A stretch of DNA of 64,000 nt from Axinella damicornis (GCA_963931865.1 OZ007513.1:6046808-6110807), one strand, 5' to 3'. Counted from the stretch's first letter, positions 32,900-44,578 are shown. The notes: generated by a model not told the origin, from the sequence alone. A program made the numbers and translations.

Positions 32900-35397
32900 C
32901 TATTTATCATAACTACATTTCAGAGCTTCCTTTAATGACGGTTGAAGCCTGGCAGGCTTCCCTTCCTTCATTTTCCAGTGGAAGCTGTGCACAATGTCAC
33001 AGATTGGAATTTCTTCTGTCCAGTCTTGATGCCTTCGGCGGCATGCCTTCCATGTGGAGGAGTAGGACCCAATCCACCAATGGATGGTGGCATTCGTCCC
33101 CTCCACTTTGACAACTTGACCAATTAGTGGCCTGCTTCTCCACGAGGGGTGGGTGAATGCCACAAACTTGCCAGGAGTTGGTGTCTATAGGAAGATAAAC
33201 AGGTAATGAAGCTAAGGCAATAACATGGGAACTTCAGTGTAAGACAGTAACATTGAAGATTCAAGTATATACAAAGTGAAGTTGAATGAAATTTCAATGC
33301 ATGAAGGAAGTTTCATTGAAATTTCAATGGATGAAGTCAAGTAGCATTGAAATTTCAATGGATGAAGTCAAGTAGCACTGAAATTTCTATAGCCGAAGTC
33401 AGCATTGAAATTTCAATGGATGAAGTCAAGTAGCATTGAAATTTCAATAGCCGAAGTCAGCATTGAAATTTCAATGGATGAAGTCAAGTAGCATTGAAAT
33501 TTCAATGGATGAAGTCAATTAATTAAAATTGAAATATCAATGTTCAAAGTGAAGTTTCAATGCATGAAGTCAAGTAGCATTGAATTCCAATGGGTGAAAT
33601 TTCAATGCATGAAGTGAAATGCATTGAAATTTCAATGGATGAAGTCAAGTAGCATTGAAATTTCAATGGATGAAGTCAAGTAGCATTGAAATTTCTATAG
33701 CTGAAGTCAGCATTGAAATTTCAATGGATGAAGTCAAGTAGCATTGAAATTTCAATAGCCGAAGTCAGCATTGAAAATTTCAATGGATGAAGTCAAGTAG
33801 CATTGAAATTTCAATGGATGAAGTCAATTAATTAAAATTGAAATATCAATGTTCAAAGTGAAGTTACATTGAAATTTCAATGCATGAAGTCAAGTAGCAT
33901 TGAATTCCAATGGGTGAAATTTCAATGCATGAAGTGAAATGCATTGAAATTTCAATGGATGAAGTCAAGTAGCATTGAAATTTCAATGGATGAAGTCAAG
34001 TAGCATTGAAATTTCAATAGCCGAAGTCAGCATTGAAATTTCAATGGATGAAGTCAAGTAGCATTGAAATTTCAATGGATGAAGTCAATTAATTAATATC
34101 AATGTTAAAAGTGAAGTTACATTGAAATTTCAATGCATGAAGTCAAGTAGCATTGAATTCCAAAGGGTGAAATTTCAATGCATGAAGTGAAATGCATTGA
34201 AATTTCAATGGATGAAGTCAAGTAGCATTGAAATTTCAATGGATGAAGTCAAGTAGCATTGAAATTTCTATAGCTGAAGTCAGCATTGAAATTTCAATGG
34301 ATGAAGTCAAGTAGCATTGAAATTTCAATAGCCGAAGTCAGCATTGAAAATTTCAATGGATGAAGTCAAGTAGCATTGAAATTTCAATGGATGAAGTCAA
34401 TTAATTAAAATTGAAATATCAATGTTCAAAGTGAAGTTACATTGAAATTTCAATGCATGAAGTCAAGTAGCATTGAATTCCAATGGGTGAAATTTCAATG
34501 CATGAAGTGAAATGCATTGAAATTTCAATGGATGAATCAAGTAGCATTGAAATTTCAATGGATGAAGTCAATTAATTAAAATTGAAATATCAATGTTCAA
34601 AGTGAAGTTACATTGAAATTTCAATGCATGAAGTCAAGTAGCATTGAATTCCAATGGGTGAAATTTCAATGCATGAAGTGAAATGCATTGAAATTTCAAT
34701 GTATGAAAAATTTCAATGCATGAGTGAAGTACATGTAGCATTGGGTAGCATTGAATTACAATGCGTGAAATTTCAATCAAGTATTTTTCAAAACACGATT
34801 CTGAGAAGTAAGGGACAAACATACAATCTGTATACATGGATGGAAGGGTGACTAGATTTTACCTTGTCCAATGATGGAGTGTCTCTGGCCTCTGTGGCTG
34901 TCCCACGTTGCTTTGTGGTGGTAGTTGCTGTAGACTTGGTGGTGGCGTGATGACGATATCCCGCTTAGTCACCTAAACCAGGAGTGCAAGCAAGTCAAGC
35001 GACTTCAGAAGCTTAAACAAGCATTTGCAAATGAGGTTGGGGAAGAATCCTGGGAGGAGGCTATGCACCAATACCCCCGTTTTGCAACTGAGGCTGCACT
35101 TGAACGCTTTCTTGCCGCTCCCAAGCTAACTGCATGGCTCCATTCTGACAGCTTTCCAATAGTACTGTAGCAGGGCTATCCGGACTGCAACTGCAGCACC
35201 ACCAGAAGGTTGTCAGAGTTCGCAGAGCCTGGAACTATCAGTAAATGGTTCCACCTACTTTGGCATTCACCTGGCTCTCAGTCCAGAGGATATCACATCC
35301 CCCAGTTCTCTGGTTTTCCTCTGGTGATAATGCGACTTGCTGGCCATAGCAAACAAGAGGTACGAGTTTATGTATGCTAAAACTGTTGGTTCACATA

Positions 35398-35433
<36 letters not shown>

Positions 35434-35803
35434 CACACCTGGTATAGAGAAAATTGTGCCGCGTAATGTAATGTAAATAATGTAATAAACGTTTGACTAT
35501 TTCCGAATGGCCTACAAAGATTCTGACTACACCGTCGTGATCGCTATGATGCAGTGACACAAAATCAAAATAATTGTGCTGAAACTCACCTTGGTGGTGG
35601 AGATACAAGCGCTTTTGTCTCGCCGTGGCCACCATTGCTCGAGAGCTCTCTCCGACTTCCGATGGCAGTACCGTTCTTAGGAAAGGCACACGAAGATTCT
35701 GACCACACAGCCGTGATCGCTGTCGTTAACTGACGCTTACATGCCAAAACTCACCGTGCTGGCTAAGTTGTGAGTGCTGTCTTGTCTTCCTTTTGGTCGC
35801 CAT
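32900..35803 (-). CDS. three-exon gene in transposon, basic N-terminus plus chromatin-reader-like module
   Basis: Exons: 35803-35755 (ATG; MATKRKTRQHSQLSQH, donor GTGAGT), 34963-34863 (GYRHHATTKSTATTTTKQRG, TEARDTPSLDK, donor GTAAAA) and 33184-32900 (acceptor CCTATAG). All three junctions keep phase (1, then 0), giving about 144 residues. The last exon reads TPTPGKFVAFTHPSWRSRPL, IGQVVKVEGTNATIHWWIGS, WKACRRRHQDWTEEIPICDI, to a Lys-rich end. The I-G-x-V...V-x-W-W-x-G-S pattern looks like a small beta-barrel reader (Tudor/PWWP/BAH type), but no family is assigned. Intron 2 (33185-34862) is mostly satellite. A second ATG exon (35635-35590, MVATARQKRLYLHHQ) with the same phase is a possible alternative first exon. 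Confidence 0.6.
33290..34790. repeat. satellite 1: ~31-bp units with CATTGAAATTTCAATG core, inside intron
   Basis: The basic unit is GCATTGAAATTTCAATGGAT plus GAAGTCAAGTA (31 bp), with 27-bp variants (AATAGCCGAAGTCA). A higher-order repeat of roughly 270-310 bp is marked by AATTAATTAAAATTGAAAT at about 33517, 33826, 34087 (variant), 34400 and 34570. The core CATTGAAATTTCAATG is a perfect 16-bp palindrome. The whole block lies in intron 2 of the minus gene. Confidence 0.9.
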
Positions 35804-38723
35804 TGCTCGTGATCGACTGAGCCACGTGGCATGTGCGTTAATTGGAACGAATTGCAATAATTAGCTTCGCTACGGCGAGGCAACCGCGGCGTTGCAACGG
35901 CTACCAGGAGTGCGGTTGCCCCTCGTATAATATTATATATAATATATAGAACAACTACTTGCACACAGTTTGATACAGTAATCTTTTGGTGTAGGTGACG
36001 CAATTACTGAGACTTGTCCGAGCAGTTAACCGGGGTGCTAGCCAGACAGGCTATGTCATTTTTGCATTCACCTGCGCTGGAGAGATAGCCTATCAAACCT
36101 CCTTGAGCTCTACGGTGAGGAAGGGCTTCACAGTGAAGTGGCATACTGGAATGACACAAACTCCAAGCAATCAGGTTTGTATGACAAATTTGGAGTACAA
36201 ACATTTTCTGATTGCTTCCATGCATGAGTTTCATTCAGATTTGTGCTTTCTTCCCAGGAAGAGGCATTCTTGCAGATGTGGTTACTCCAGTTGCTGTGGG
36301 GATTGCTGGTGTGGAGGTGGTCAAGGCACAGTTGACGCAAACTTCATCAAACCTGTTCACTGGTGGTTTATGCGCCTACTTCGAGTTCCTGACTAAACAA
36401 TTTACATCGATGGGCGAATGGATACTGGAGTTTGAGCCACTGAATGGTATGTTGCAACCTTCAAATCGAAAAATGTTTCCATTGAAATCTCAATGTTCCA
36501 ATGCAGTATTGGCTCAAATCGACCAACGTGCCCATTGAAATTTCAATGTTCCAATGCAGTATTGGCTCAAATCGACCAGCGTGCCCATTGAAATTTCAAT
36601 GTTCCAATGTTCCAATGCAGTATTGGCTCAAATCGACAAACGTGCCCATTGAAATTTCAATGTTCCAATGCAGTATTGGCTCAAATCGACCAACGTGCCC
36701 ATTGAAATTTCAATGTTCCAATGCAGTATTGGCTCAAATCGACCAACGTGCCCATTGAAATTTCAATGTTCCAATGCAGTATTGGCTCAAATCGACCAAC
36801 GTGCCCATTGAAATTTCAATGTTCCAATGCAGTATGTATATGTAATAGCATGATTTGGAGTGCAATTTGGGAATTAATTGCACGAGTACGGTTTGTAATT
36901 TCACGAGGCGAAGCCGAGTGAAATTACTGACCTTACGAGTGCAATTAATTCCCAAAATTGCACTCCAAATCATGCTATCACATATTAATCATATAGAAAC
37001 TGAGTTATCAATCAGTTGCACAGCAAAGAATCTTTGATACAGCAATAACTGTACACAGAAAGTATATGCAACGACACGGATGCAGCTATCAGTCCGGTAT
37101 CAGTCCCTATTATGTAGGCAGGAGGTCCTTGACGCTGTGTAGTAGCGTACTGCATGATTGTCACCAGCACTAGCCTCACACTGGTAGCTACTGTGATGCC
37201 ACACTGTTTTTGCCACCGTCTCAAGCCGCGCCGTACGGGCGTGTTGTCGCCTCCTTCAGGCCGCGTGGCAACTCTTGTGCGCTGCTGGGACCTGGTAAGC
37301 ATTGCTCGTAGGCGGAGCAGTGGGTGTGGCAGCATCGCCTTGCTGTTTATTGTCCATGGTTCGGCGACCGTCGTGTACGAGTTTCGGTGTCAGTCGCGTC
37401 GAATACGAGTTCTCCAGCCCCAGCAACATCTTCGGTATTTTCGCACACGCTCTCATGAAGAAACGCAGCAATAGTGGGACAGGAAAATTCATTTGACCAG
37501 TAGCTACCCTCTGCCATGACGCTTAGCTACCTTTATGCACTCGATAATCGTTTGTTTACTTTTCTGTTCGAACCTAGAAACCACGTAGAAACCGCAGCGG
37601 CATAACCAATCAGCTCGTGATTACACTTTTTTGCACTCGTACCAGTGCAAAAAAGTGCAATCAGCAGCTGATTGGCTGAAAGCAGTGCAGATTACAGAAA
37701 TAATTGCACTCTCGCGGTATAGGCGTTTTATACAGAAACTTGTTATCACTATATGATTATGGCTCAAATCGACCAGCGTGCCCATTGAAATTTCAATGTT
37801 CCAATGTTCCAATGCAGTATTGGCTCAAATCGACAAACGTGCCCATTGAAATTTCAATGTTCCAATGCAGTATTGGCTCAAATCGACCAACGTGCCCATT
37901 GAAATTTCAATGTTCCAATGCAGTATTGGCTCAAATCGACCAACGTGCCCATTGAAATTTCAATGTTCCAATGCAGTATTGGCTCAAATCGACCAACGTG
38001 CCCATTGAAATTTCAATGTTCCAATGCAGTATTGGCTCAAATCGACCAGCGTGCCCATTGAAATTTCAATGTTCCAATGTAGTATTGGCTCAAATCGACC
38101 AACGTGCCCATTGAAATTTCAATGTTCCAATGCAGTATTGGCTCAAATCTACCAGCGTGCCCATTGAAATTTCAATGTTCCAATGTAGTATTGGCTCAAA
38201 TCGACCAACGTGCCCATTGAAATTTCAATGTTCCAATGCAGTATTGGCTCAAATCGACCAGCGTGCCCATTGAAATTTCAATGTTCCAATGTAGTATTGG
38301 CTCAAATCGACCAACCATTGAAATTTCAATTTTCCAATGCAGTATTGGCTCAAATCTACCAGCGTGCCCACTGAAATTTCAATGCTCCAATGTAGTATTG
38401 GCTCAAATCGACCAACGTGCCCATTGAAATTTCAATTTTCCAATGCAGTATTGGCTCAAATCGACCAACGTGCCCATTGAAATTTCAATTTTCCAATGCA
38501 GTATTGGCTCAAATCGACCAGCGTGCCCACCGAAATTTCAATGCTGCAATGTAGTATTGGCTCAAATCGACTTTTATTTCCCCTGATAGGAACAGAAAAC
38601 ATCTCTGCAATGTTGAAACTTGAGCGGAACGCACTCTTAATTGGGCACGACCAGATTCTACTCAGAATACAAGAGGAAGAGACACTAGAAGAAGAAGGCG
38701 AAAATAGCACTTCAGAAGACTAA
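34969..38723 (+). CDS. multi-exon gene in transposon, C-terminus like N6/N4 DNA methyltransferase
   Basis: Exons: 34969-35323 (with a frame change near 35168), 36089-36174, 36258-36446 and 38590-38723. Splice sites are TTCTTCCCAG, CTGATAG, CAATCAG|GTTTGT and TGAATG|GTATGT, and all three junctions keep phase. Readings include QAFANEVGEESWEEAMHQYP, STYFGIHLALSPEDITSPSS, LLELYGEEGLHSEVAYWNDT and ILADVVTPVAVGIAGVEVVK. The last junction gives FLTKQFTSMGEWILEF, EPLNGTENISAMLKLERNAL and LIGHDQILLRIQEEE to a stop. The pattern W-I-L-x-P-x-x-G-T...A...L-x-R-N-x-x-x-I-x-x-D/x-x resembles the C-terminal S-adenosylmethionine-binding motif of N6_N4 methyltransferases. The (D/S)PPY motif is not seen, so activity is uncertain. 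Intron 3 (36447-38589) holds satellite 2. Confidence 0.5.
35401..35431. repeat. (TA)n microsatellite
   Basis: About 15 TA repeats inside intron 1 of the plus-strand transposon gene. Confidence 0.9.
35510..35815 (-). repeat. duplicated promoter/first-exon segment
   Basis: AAGATTCTGACTACACCGTC at 35517 and AAGATTCTGACCACACAGCC at 35692 start two ~175-bp blocks. Both go on with GTGATCGCT, a donor-like CTCAC and a minus-strand ATG (35635 and 35803). The two copies are diverged. Both ATG exons end in the same phase, so either could splice to 34963. Confidence 0.55.
36478..38575. repeat. satellite 2: 53-bp units with the same CATTGAAATTTCAATG core, inside intron
   Basis: The unit is GGCTCAAATCGACCAACGTG, CCCATTGAAATTTCAATGTT, CCAATGCAGTATT, period 53 bp (e.g. 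36678 to 36731). About 6 units lie at 36478-36838 and about 15 at 37759-38575; variants change CGACCAACG to CGACCAGCG or CTACCAGCG. A ~920-bp insertion separates the two blocks. All of it lies in intron 3 of the plus gene. Apart from the palindrome the unit has nothing in common with satellite 1. Confidence 0.9.
36839..37757. mobile_element. ~920-bp insertion splitting satellite 2
   Basis: The 53-bp repeat breaks off after CAATGCAGTAT and resumes with GGCTCAAATCG at 37761. The insert ends show a weak inverted match (ATATGTAATAGCA against ATATAGTGATAACA). It contains a palindrome at 36846-36985 with ~60-bp arms (TAGCATGATTTGGAGTGCAA...) and a hairpin at 37610-37675. Short frames inside carry no motifs. 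Confidence 0.5.
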
Positions 38724-38863
38724 GACCTATTGATACAATTACTTAGTTATGCTCTTGTGTACAATGTTATACACCATTATGGATCAAAATTACTAATTTA
38801 AGGCAACCTTTCAATCCATAAACCAGAATTATAAATTCTTCACTGAAATTGGAAACGGTTAGT

Positions 38864-38905
38864 AGCCGAGGAAGCGAAGCGAGGGAAGCTACTTGTAATT
38901 AGTTG
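38864..38905. repeat. hairpin related to the Helentron-like terminus
   Basis: AGTAGCCGAGGAAGCGAAGC with GAGGGAAGCTACTTGTA forms a hairpin ending CTACTTGTA, as do the ends of the elements at 16868 and 28812. It may be a terminal fragment, next to the right end of the 6.2-kb transposon. Confidence 0.4.
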
Positions 38906-38999
38906 ATAAGATCAACGCTCACCATGGGCCACATAAAGAAGTGGAGTTAGCCTAGTAAGAACTTGCCCACTTGAAAGGGGCGCATTAGCAGGACACTAA

Positions 39000-39646
39000 T
39001 ACCCCGTTTACATGACACAAAACAATCGTGCTGGCACGGTTTAGTACGGTCCAGCACGGTTATTAAATTTCCGTGTAAACACTAACTGAACTGTACTGAA
39101 CCGTGCTAGAATAACCGTTCTTGGATCACCTAACCGTGCCATGCCGTGCCAGCACGGTTAGAACTGTTCTGCTAGCGGTCTCAATCCAGTACCGGAACCT
39201 AACGAAGACCGTATGACCGCAGTGAGCACTTACTGAGTGTACAACATACCTGAGACGAACCCACTCTCTCCTCGGCGCTTTCAGAGTAGCCAATAATAGC
39301 AGAGAAAGAAGTATGACAAGCACAGCATGTTGTCTTGCTCTGCGTTGAATGAACAACGTCGTACCCAGCCTGGTGTGGCTTCTACTCCGACTGCTGGTGT
39401 TCTGTAAACAAACGCACACATCGTAGCAGCAGATCAAGAAACTTTCCGCAAACGTGAGTTAGCCATAGAGCTGCTAGCTGCAGAGCACTTATACTGATGC
39501 GCACGTGTTCGATCACGCCCTCAATAATTGATTCAGCACGGTTATTTTTGATGTAGTGTAAACGCACGCCGGCACGGTTTCGAGCGCGGTACGGTTCGGT
39601 TATCTTGGGCATGGATCGGTTATTTTTGTGTTGTGTAAACAAGGTA
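39000..39646. mobile_element. PIF/Harbinger-like MITE, 647 bp
   Basis: The left end TACCCCGTTTACATGACACA and inverted right end TACCTTGTTTACACAACACA are flanked by TAA on both sides (38997-38999 and 39647-39649), the 3-bp duplication expected for Harbinger. The subterminal zones hold about ten copies of CACGGTT/AACCGTG in both orientations, plausible transposase-binding sites. No coding capacity. Confidence 0.65.
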
Positions 39647-39649
39647 TAA

Positions 39650-41440
39650 GGTACAACTAAACCCCTGGGAGTATTAATTGTTGGGGCCAGATACACAGAA
39701 ATGAAAGTGTGCCAACACTGACCTCGCAAATGACCAATGTAAAGTGCTAGGACATTTGACAACTCAGCAGGTAATCCTTTCTTTTACCTCTGCAAAACTA
39801 TACCCACCCAATGTTCTCACTATGATTATGCAATAGAGGGTCACAGGCACAAGTGAAGCATGGAAAATCATTTTCACAATACCACCCCAACAGATTTACA
39901 CGTGTAGTGTGGCCGGGACAGAGACTCTGAACTGTGCAACTCTGAATACCCAGAAGGCACTGGCCCAATAGAGGGTACACGACTGCACTGGTGGAGTGTG
40001 GTGCATCAACACCAGCCAATTCAATCGTGAGTCAAGGTTTTCCACAGCAAAGCACAACCAGACACTCCCCCATTTGATATCACCTCTGAAACTGACAACC
40101 TCCCTTGTCCCACCCTTTCTGCTGGTGTAGAATTGAGCCGACATGTATTAGTAGATGCTTGCAGGTGAGGATGTGTATCTATATGCGCGCAGGTGAGGGG
40201 ATTGAAGAAGGGAGGGGTATGCACACAATCTTGCTACATGCCGCTGAGTAACAAAACCTCTCCATTCTAACATCATTCCAATGCATAACTCCAGTGTACG
40301 ATTGCTTATGCAGGTGATCAAAACTTGGGGACTATAGAAGGCCCAGAACAGGGTCAAAAAATTACTTGATTGTAGATTCAAGACTTGCTACTCTTACTCA
40401 ATGCACAAACACACCAACACATGTTACAAATAGGTGTACTGACATTAGCATATAACTGGTCACGTGCGTCATGGCTACTGATCTGTGAAGCAGGGAGGTG
40501 AGGAACAATGGATGGTGGTGATACTGGGGTGTGGCAATGGGTTGCCAGGGCAACAACCTGCAATCAACCACATGTAGCCATAACATGCATGCTGCTATAG
40601 CCATATTGTCCAGTTTCATTTCAATATGTCACCTGTCAGAAAGGTGTGGCTCATATAATTGTGTTCCCAACATGCACCCTGAGCTCCTGACATGCATGAA
40701 GCCCCTAAACAACCCAAAGCTTACACACACACATAAAAATGTACCAGTTGTAAACTGGACAGGCCATGGAACCACACACACCCCCTTTTCAATATAAGGT
40801 GCAGAGGTGTTTATTGGACAATCTGCCTTATTGAATACTATGTAGTTGCACAAGATGTAATGTTCCTGAATATGTAACCATGGTAACTTAGGTGACCATA
40901 TTAAGGTTGCCAGGAGAGGGAGGTAGAAACTTGTACACTAGGAGGTAGAAACTTGTACACCCCAGCACGAATTGCATTTAGTATCACGCACAGGGAGGGA
41001 GGGTCTGGTCAAGTTGCTACATAAGAACAATATGGGATGCAGCATGCCACAGTCATTCTGAATAGTAATTGGCCGGTGCAAGATACTCACGAGAAAATTC
41101 AAAGTGCACAGTGAGCTACGTGTATAGCACAGTAAGCTGTCTTACCGGAGTGTAGCTACAGCTTTTAAGTTAGGGCTATTCAACCTATGCCAAGTCTGCT
41201 GCAGCATGATACGTACCATCAACACTAGTGTCAAAGATGAGGGTGGAAGCTGAGGTACAAGGGCGGAGAACTCGCCATTTCTCAATGCAGTATGCCTCAT
41301 CTACAAAGACAGGCATCCTGGTGTTGAGGTCTCTCTCCCTCTCCCTCTCCACTTGCTACTGCCTCGTGGCTAAGAATGCCTCCGTTCTCTACCCTTCTGC
41401 CGATGACTACGCCCCGATGACTATCCCTAAGCATAGTATA
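39650..41440. other. no firm gene
   Basis: Overlapping minus-strand frames at 39798-40224 look partly coding (e.g. VVSFRGDIKWGSVWLCFAVE) but lack splice support and family motifs. The rest is unremarkable. Confidence 0.3.
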
Positions 41441-41444
41441 AGTT

Positions 41445-41601
41445 AGTTGTATCCCTGGCCAGCAGGATGTAAGACCCGTTACATCCCTTGGGAGAGGTCA
41501 GTGCTTTCGTTCCGCCTCGGCACTTCCTCGGCTCCACTCAAGCACTGACCTCTCCCGCAGGATATAATGGGTCTTATATCCTGCTGGCCAGGGATATAAC
41601 T
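41445..41601. mobile_element. foldback MITE, 157 bp
   Basis: Arms AGTTGTATCCCTGGCCAGCA and its inverted copy continue almost to the centre (…GAGAGGTCAGTGCTT… / …AAGCACTGACCTCTC…). No clear target duplication was found. Confidence 0.65.
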
Positions 41602-41609
41602 TATACATA

Positions 41610-43060
41610 TATTCTGACTCAGCAGTCATAATTTGGTGTAGATGAATCATATTTTCCTACGTTGTGATCAACATATGAGAGACTATAGCCGTATGACAAA
41701 GCTGCTGCTCTAGCCGCCCCTCCGGTCACTGCACGGCAAGGACTGCCCACACAGCCATCAACAATTTGGGTTATAAGATTGCAGGAATGAGATGGTTACA
41801 TAACATGCTGACTCAGCTAGAGCATACAAGAAAACCTGCCAAATGTGACAGCAAGGGCCCTTTCTGAATTATCAGCAGCCCTGGGTACCAGGCTAGTGGC
41901 TAGTGGCTATTGTGTGGGTTACTGTTAGCAGGAAAATGGGCAGTGGATGTGCTGTAGAGAAGAGAGTCATTGTAATCTGGTTATTCACTTCAGAAGAGGA
42001 AATGTTAGTACAAGTACACAAACATCCAGACAACCAACACCAAACCACCAAAAATCTAAAAATTAATTGTGAAACCTAAAACTACACACTTTGGGCTTCA
42101 AAATGGTGTATTTTGTGTTAGGATTTGACTAGTTTTAAAATTTGACCTCAGGGTTTCACTTTTCATGGAATTGCCCATATAGGCCCACCCACACACACAC
42201 ACACCCTCCCACCTCAAACACACACACATATATACAGGCCTGCCAACCTCAGAAGTTTAAAAACCTTGAGACATAACATGTCGGTATTTCAATAAGACCA
42301 AAAGTTGCAATAATAATATTATACAATAGTGTTTTGTTGTACATTGTACGTTTGCTGTGCAGGAATCGGTATTTGCCGGTCTATAGCTATCGAGTGACAA
42401 GGCTACATAACAGGCTGACTCAGCTAGAGCATACAGGAAATCCTGCCAAATGTGACAGCTAGGGACCTTTCTGAATTATCCAGCAGCCCTGGATACCAGG
42501 CTAGAGACTATTGTGTGTGTTACTGTTACTCGTCCAGTGTTGCCAGCTGGTTTTGGCATTCCACCATAGCAATCGAGGGCAGTTTCTTTTTGTCTCAGCG
42601 CCGAAGTGCCGAGACACAGTGCTGGGTACGCATACGTACATCTGTCTGTCTGTCCACATAAGAGCGCATGCGTGACGGATTTACTAACTAGTAATGTGCA
42701 TGTGGCCGCACCCTACTGTGCTAGACAAGAATTTAAATCATGCGAGATTTCAGCAAGAGAGGCTAAAACAGCCCAGAGTCGGATAACAAGGTAGCTATAC
42801 GCAAGAATGATCGTCTGAGGAGCGCCAAGAACGTAGACTATACCAGCTGACTGAGAAAAAGGCGGAAGGCCTGAACAAGAGAGTCCGGAACAGAGAGAGC
42901 AACGACTACAACAGCTACAAGCTGACGGAGAGGAGACGGCTAAGAAGCAACGAGAAACCACTGACCAATGTAGGCAACATGTAGCTAGCTAGATGCTCGT
43001 AGACTACATCAGTATTCCTCCATTGTCTAAGTCTACTCTTCAAGCCACTTTGTCTGTGTG
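41610..43060. other. no gene seen; internal repeat
   Basis: The phrase GCTGACTCAGCTAGAGCATA with following ~110 bp occurs at about 41808 and again, diverged, at 42414: a dispersed duplication. No convincing exon. Confidence 0.4.
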
Positions 43061-43068
43061 CTCTCATA

Positions 43069-43418
43069 TAGCCGCGTTCCCAGGCTCTTCCCCCAGCTTT
43101 TTGTCGTATACTGTAGTCGCGCGTTATTAGGCGCATGCACCTATAACTCCACAGGAAGGAAATAAGCGCCTATAAGCGAGATGCGCCTAATAACAAAAAT
43201 GACATTCGAATAGGAAGTGCGCTTCGATTCGAATTATAGCTGTTTTCCGATTGAAAATGGCAGAGTTTCTGGAAGAAGACTGCAGCGCTTAACAGCGAGT
43301 ACCTGGGACGAGAGTTGAACCTGCGTCTAACAGCGAATATGCGCCTAATAACGTGCGACTACGGTACTGTACTTATGCGACAAAAAGCTGCATGGGGAGG
43401 AGCCTGGGAACGAGGCTA
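43069..43418. mobile_element. MULE-type MITE with nested TA-flanked MITE
   Basis: The outer ends are TAGCCGCGTTCCCAGGC and GCCTGGGAACGAGGCTA. The inverted repeats include CAGCTTTTTGTCG / GCGACAAAAAGCTG. The flanks CTCTCATAT and CTCGCATAT differ at one base. Inside, 43111-43364 is bounded by CTGTAGTCGCGCGTTATTAG and its inverted partner ending CGTGCGACTACGG, each next to TA: a nested mariner-type MITE. Without it the host would be about 95 bp. Confidence 0.7.
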
Positions 43419-44099
43419 CTCGCATATACTTTATCAGTCCAAGTCAAAGATATGACCAGTGCGCCTTTCATTGAAGTTTGTTCATCATATGTGTCTATTG
43501 GTGCAACAAATTGTGACGTATTTGCCTGGTGACACACTGTAAAGTCTTTCATCAGTACGGCAGTATGCGCCAAGATTTGATCTACTCTCTGAGCTATAGC
43601 TAGCTACTGAGCAAATCTTGTCAAACCATCTGCTGTGTCCAACACTTGCATCAGTCTTGCAAGCAAACCGCGGAGACAATTTTTCAAAAAAGGCATCTCG
43701 TTACGAATTGAACACAATGCCCCATCAATCAAGTCTTGATTCAAATGGAGTGACTCATCAAACCTAGCCTAAGTGAACTGTGAAAGGTAAGCCCATATGG
43801 CATCCATTGTGTGGTATTGCTACAATCTGTGCCTGCTTCACATATTACACTTGATGTAGGGCTGCAGTCACTCGAGTACTCACCATTGGAAAATTGCGCA
43901 CGCATGTGCATAATGTCACCTGGTCTCATGCCCAGGCTTGCATGTGAATGAGGCTGTCAAATACTAGTTCCATCGGCCGATCGGTAATCTGTGGATATAT
44001 GTGTCCAAGCTCTAGTCTCTCAGCATTTCCGTGAGTTTGAGCTGGTTAACCATGAGAGTTGGCAGGCCTGCACATACCGGGTAACCCTCCCCACCCCAA

Positions 44100-44153
44100 A
44101 CACACACACACCACACACACATATCGTCCTCACCCCAATTGCACCACATATCG

Positions 44154-44216
<63 letters not shown>

Positions 44217-44398
44217 CCAAATGCACACAATTATCCTTGCCAACCCAAACACACATATGCGCATACACACACATGTACACAAACACACATACAGCACACA
44301 CACACACACACAGAGACACACACATACACACACACGTACATACACACACACACACACAGAGACACACACGTACATACACACACACACACACAGAGACA

Positions 44399-44437
<39 letters not shown>

Positions 44438-44513
44438 AGACACACACGTACACACACACAGAGACACACATACACACACTGACACACATGTACGTGCACA
44501 CACTCACATGACA

Positions 44514-44578
<65 letters not shown>

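Larger units (their letters stand above)
32662..38860. mobile_element. two-gene DNA transposon, 6.2 kb
   Basis: The left end AACCGTTTCCAATTTCAGTG is matched by a perfect inverted copy at the right end, and the similarity continues as GAATTT-TAAT. AGTA flanks both sides (32658-32661 and 38861-38864), a putative 4-bp target duplication. Inside are a three-exon minus-strand gene (32900-35803) and a plus-strand gene of four or more exons (34969-38723). Each of the two has an intron filled by a satellite. The superfamily is not identified: a 4-bp duplication occurs in several (e.g. Sola, Ginger), and no DDE motif was seen. The plus gene overlaps intron 1 of the minus gene. Confidence 0.65.

Noticed and set aside
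36501..36921. ORFs repeating IEISMFQCSIGSNRP and VPIEISMFQC
   Set aside because: The 53-bp unit is not a multiple of three, so the frames rotate; satellite artefact inside an intron.
36478..38575. CRISPR-like array (palindromic repeat with regular spacing)
   Set aside because: Spacers are themselves conserved, the setting is a spliced animal gene, and there are no cas genes; it is a satellite.
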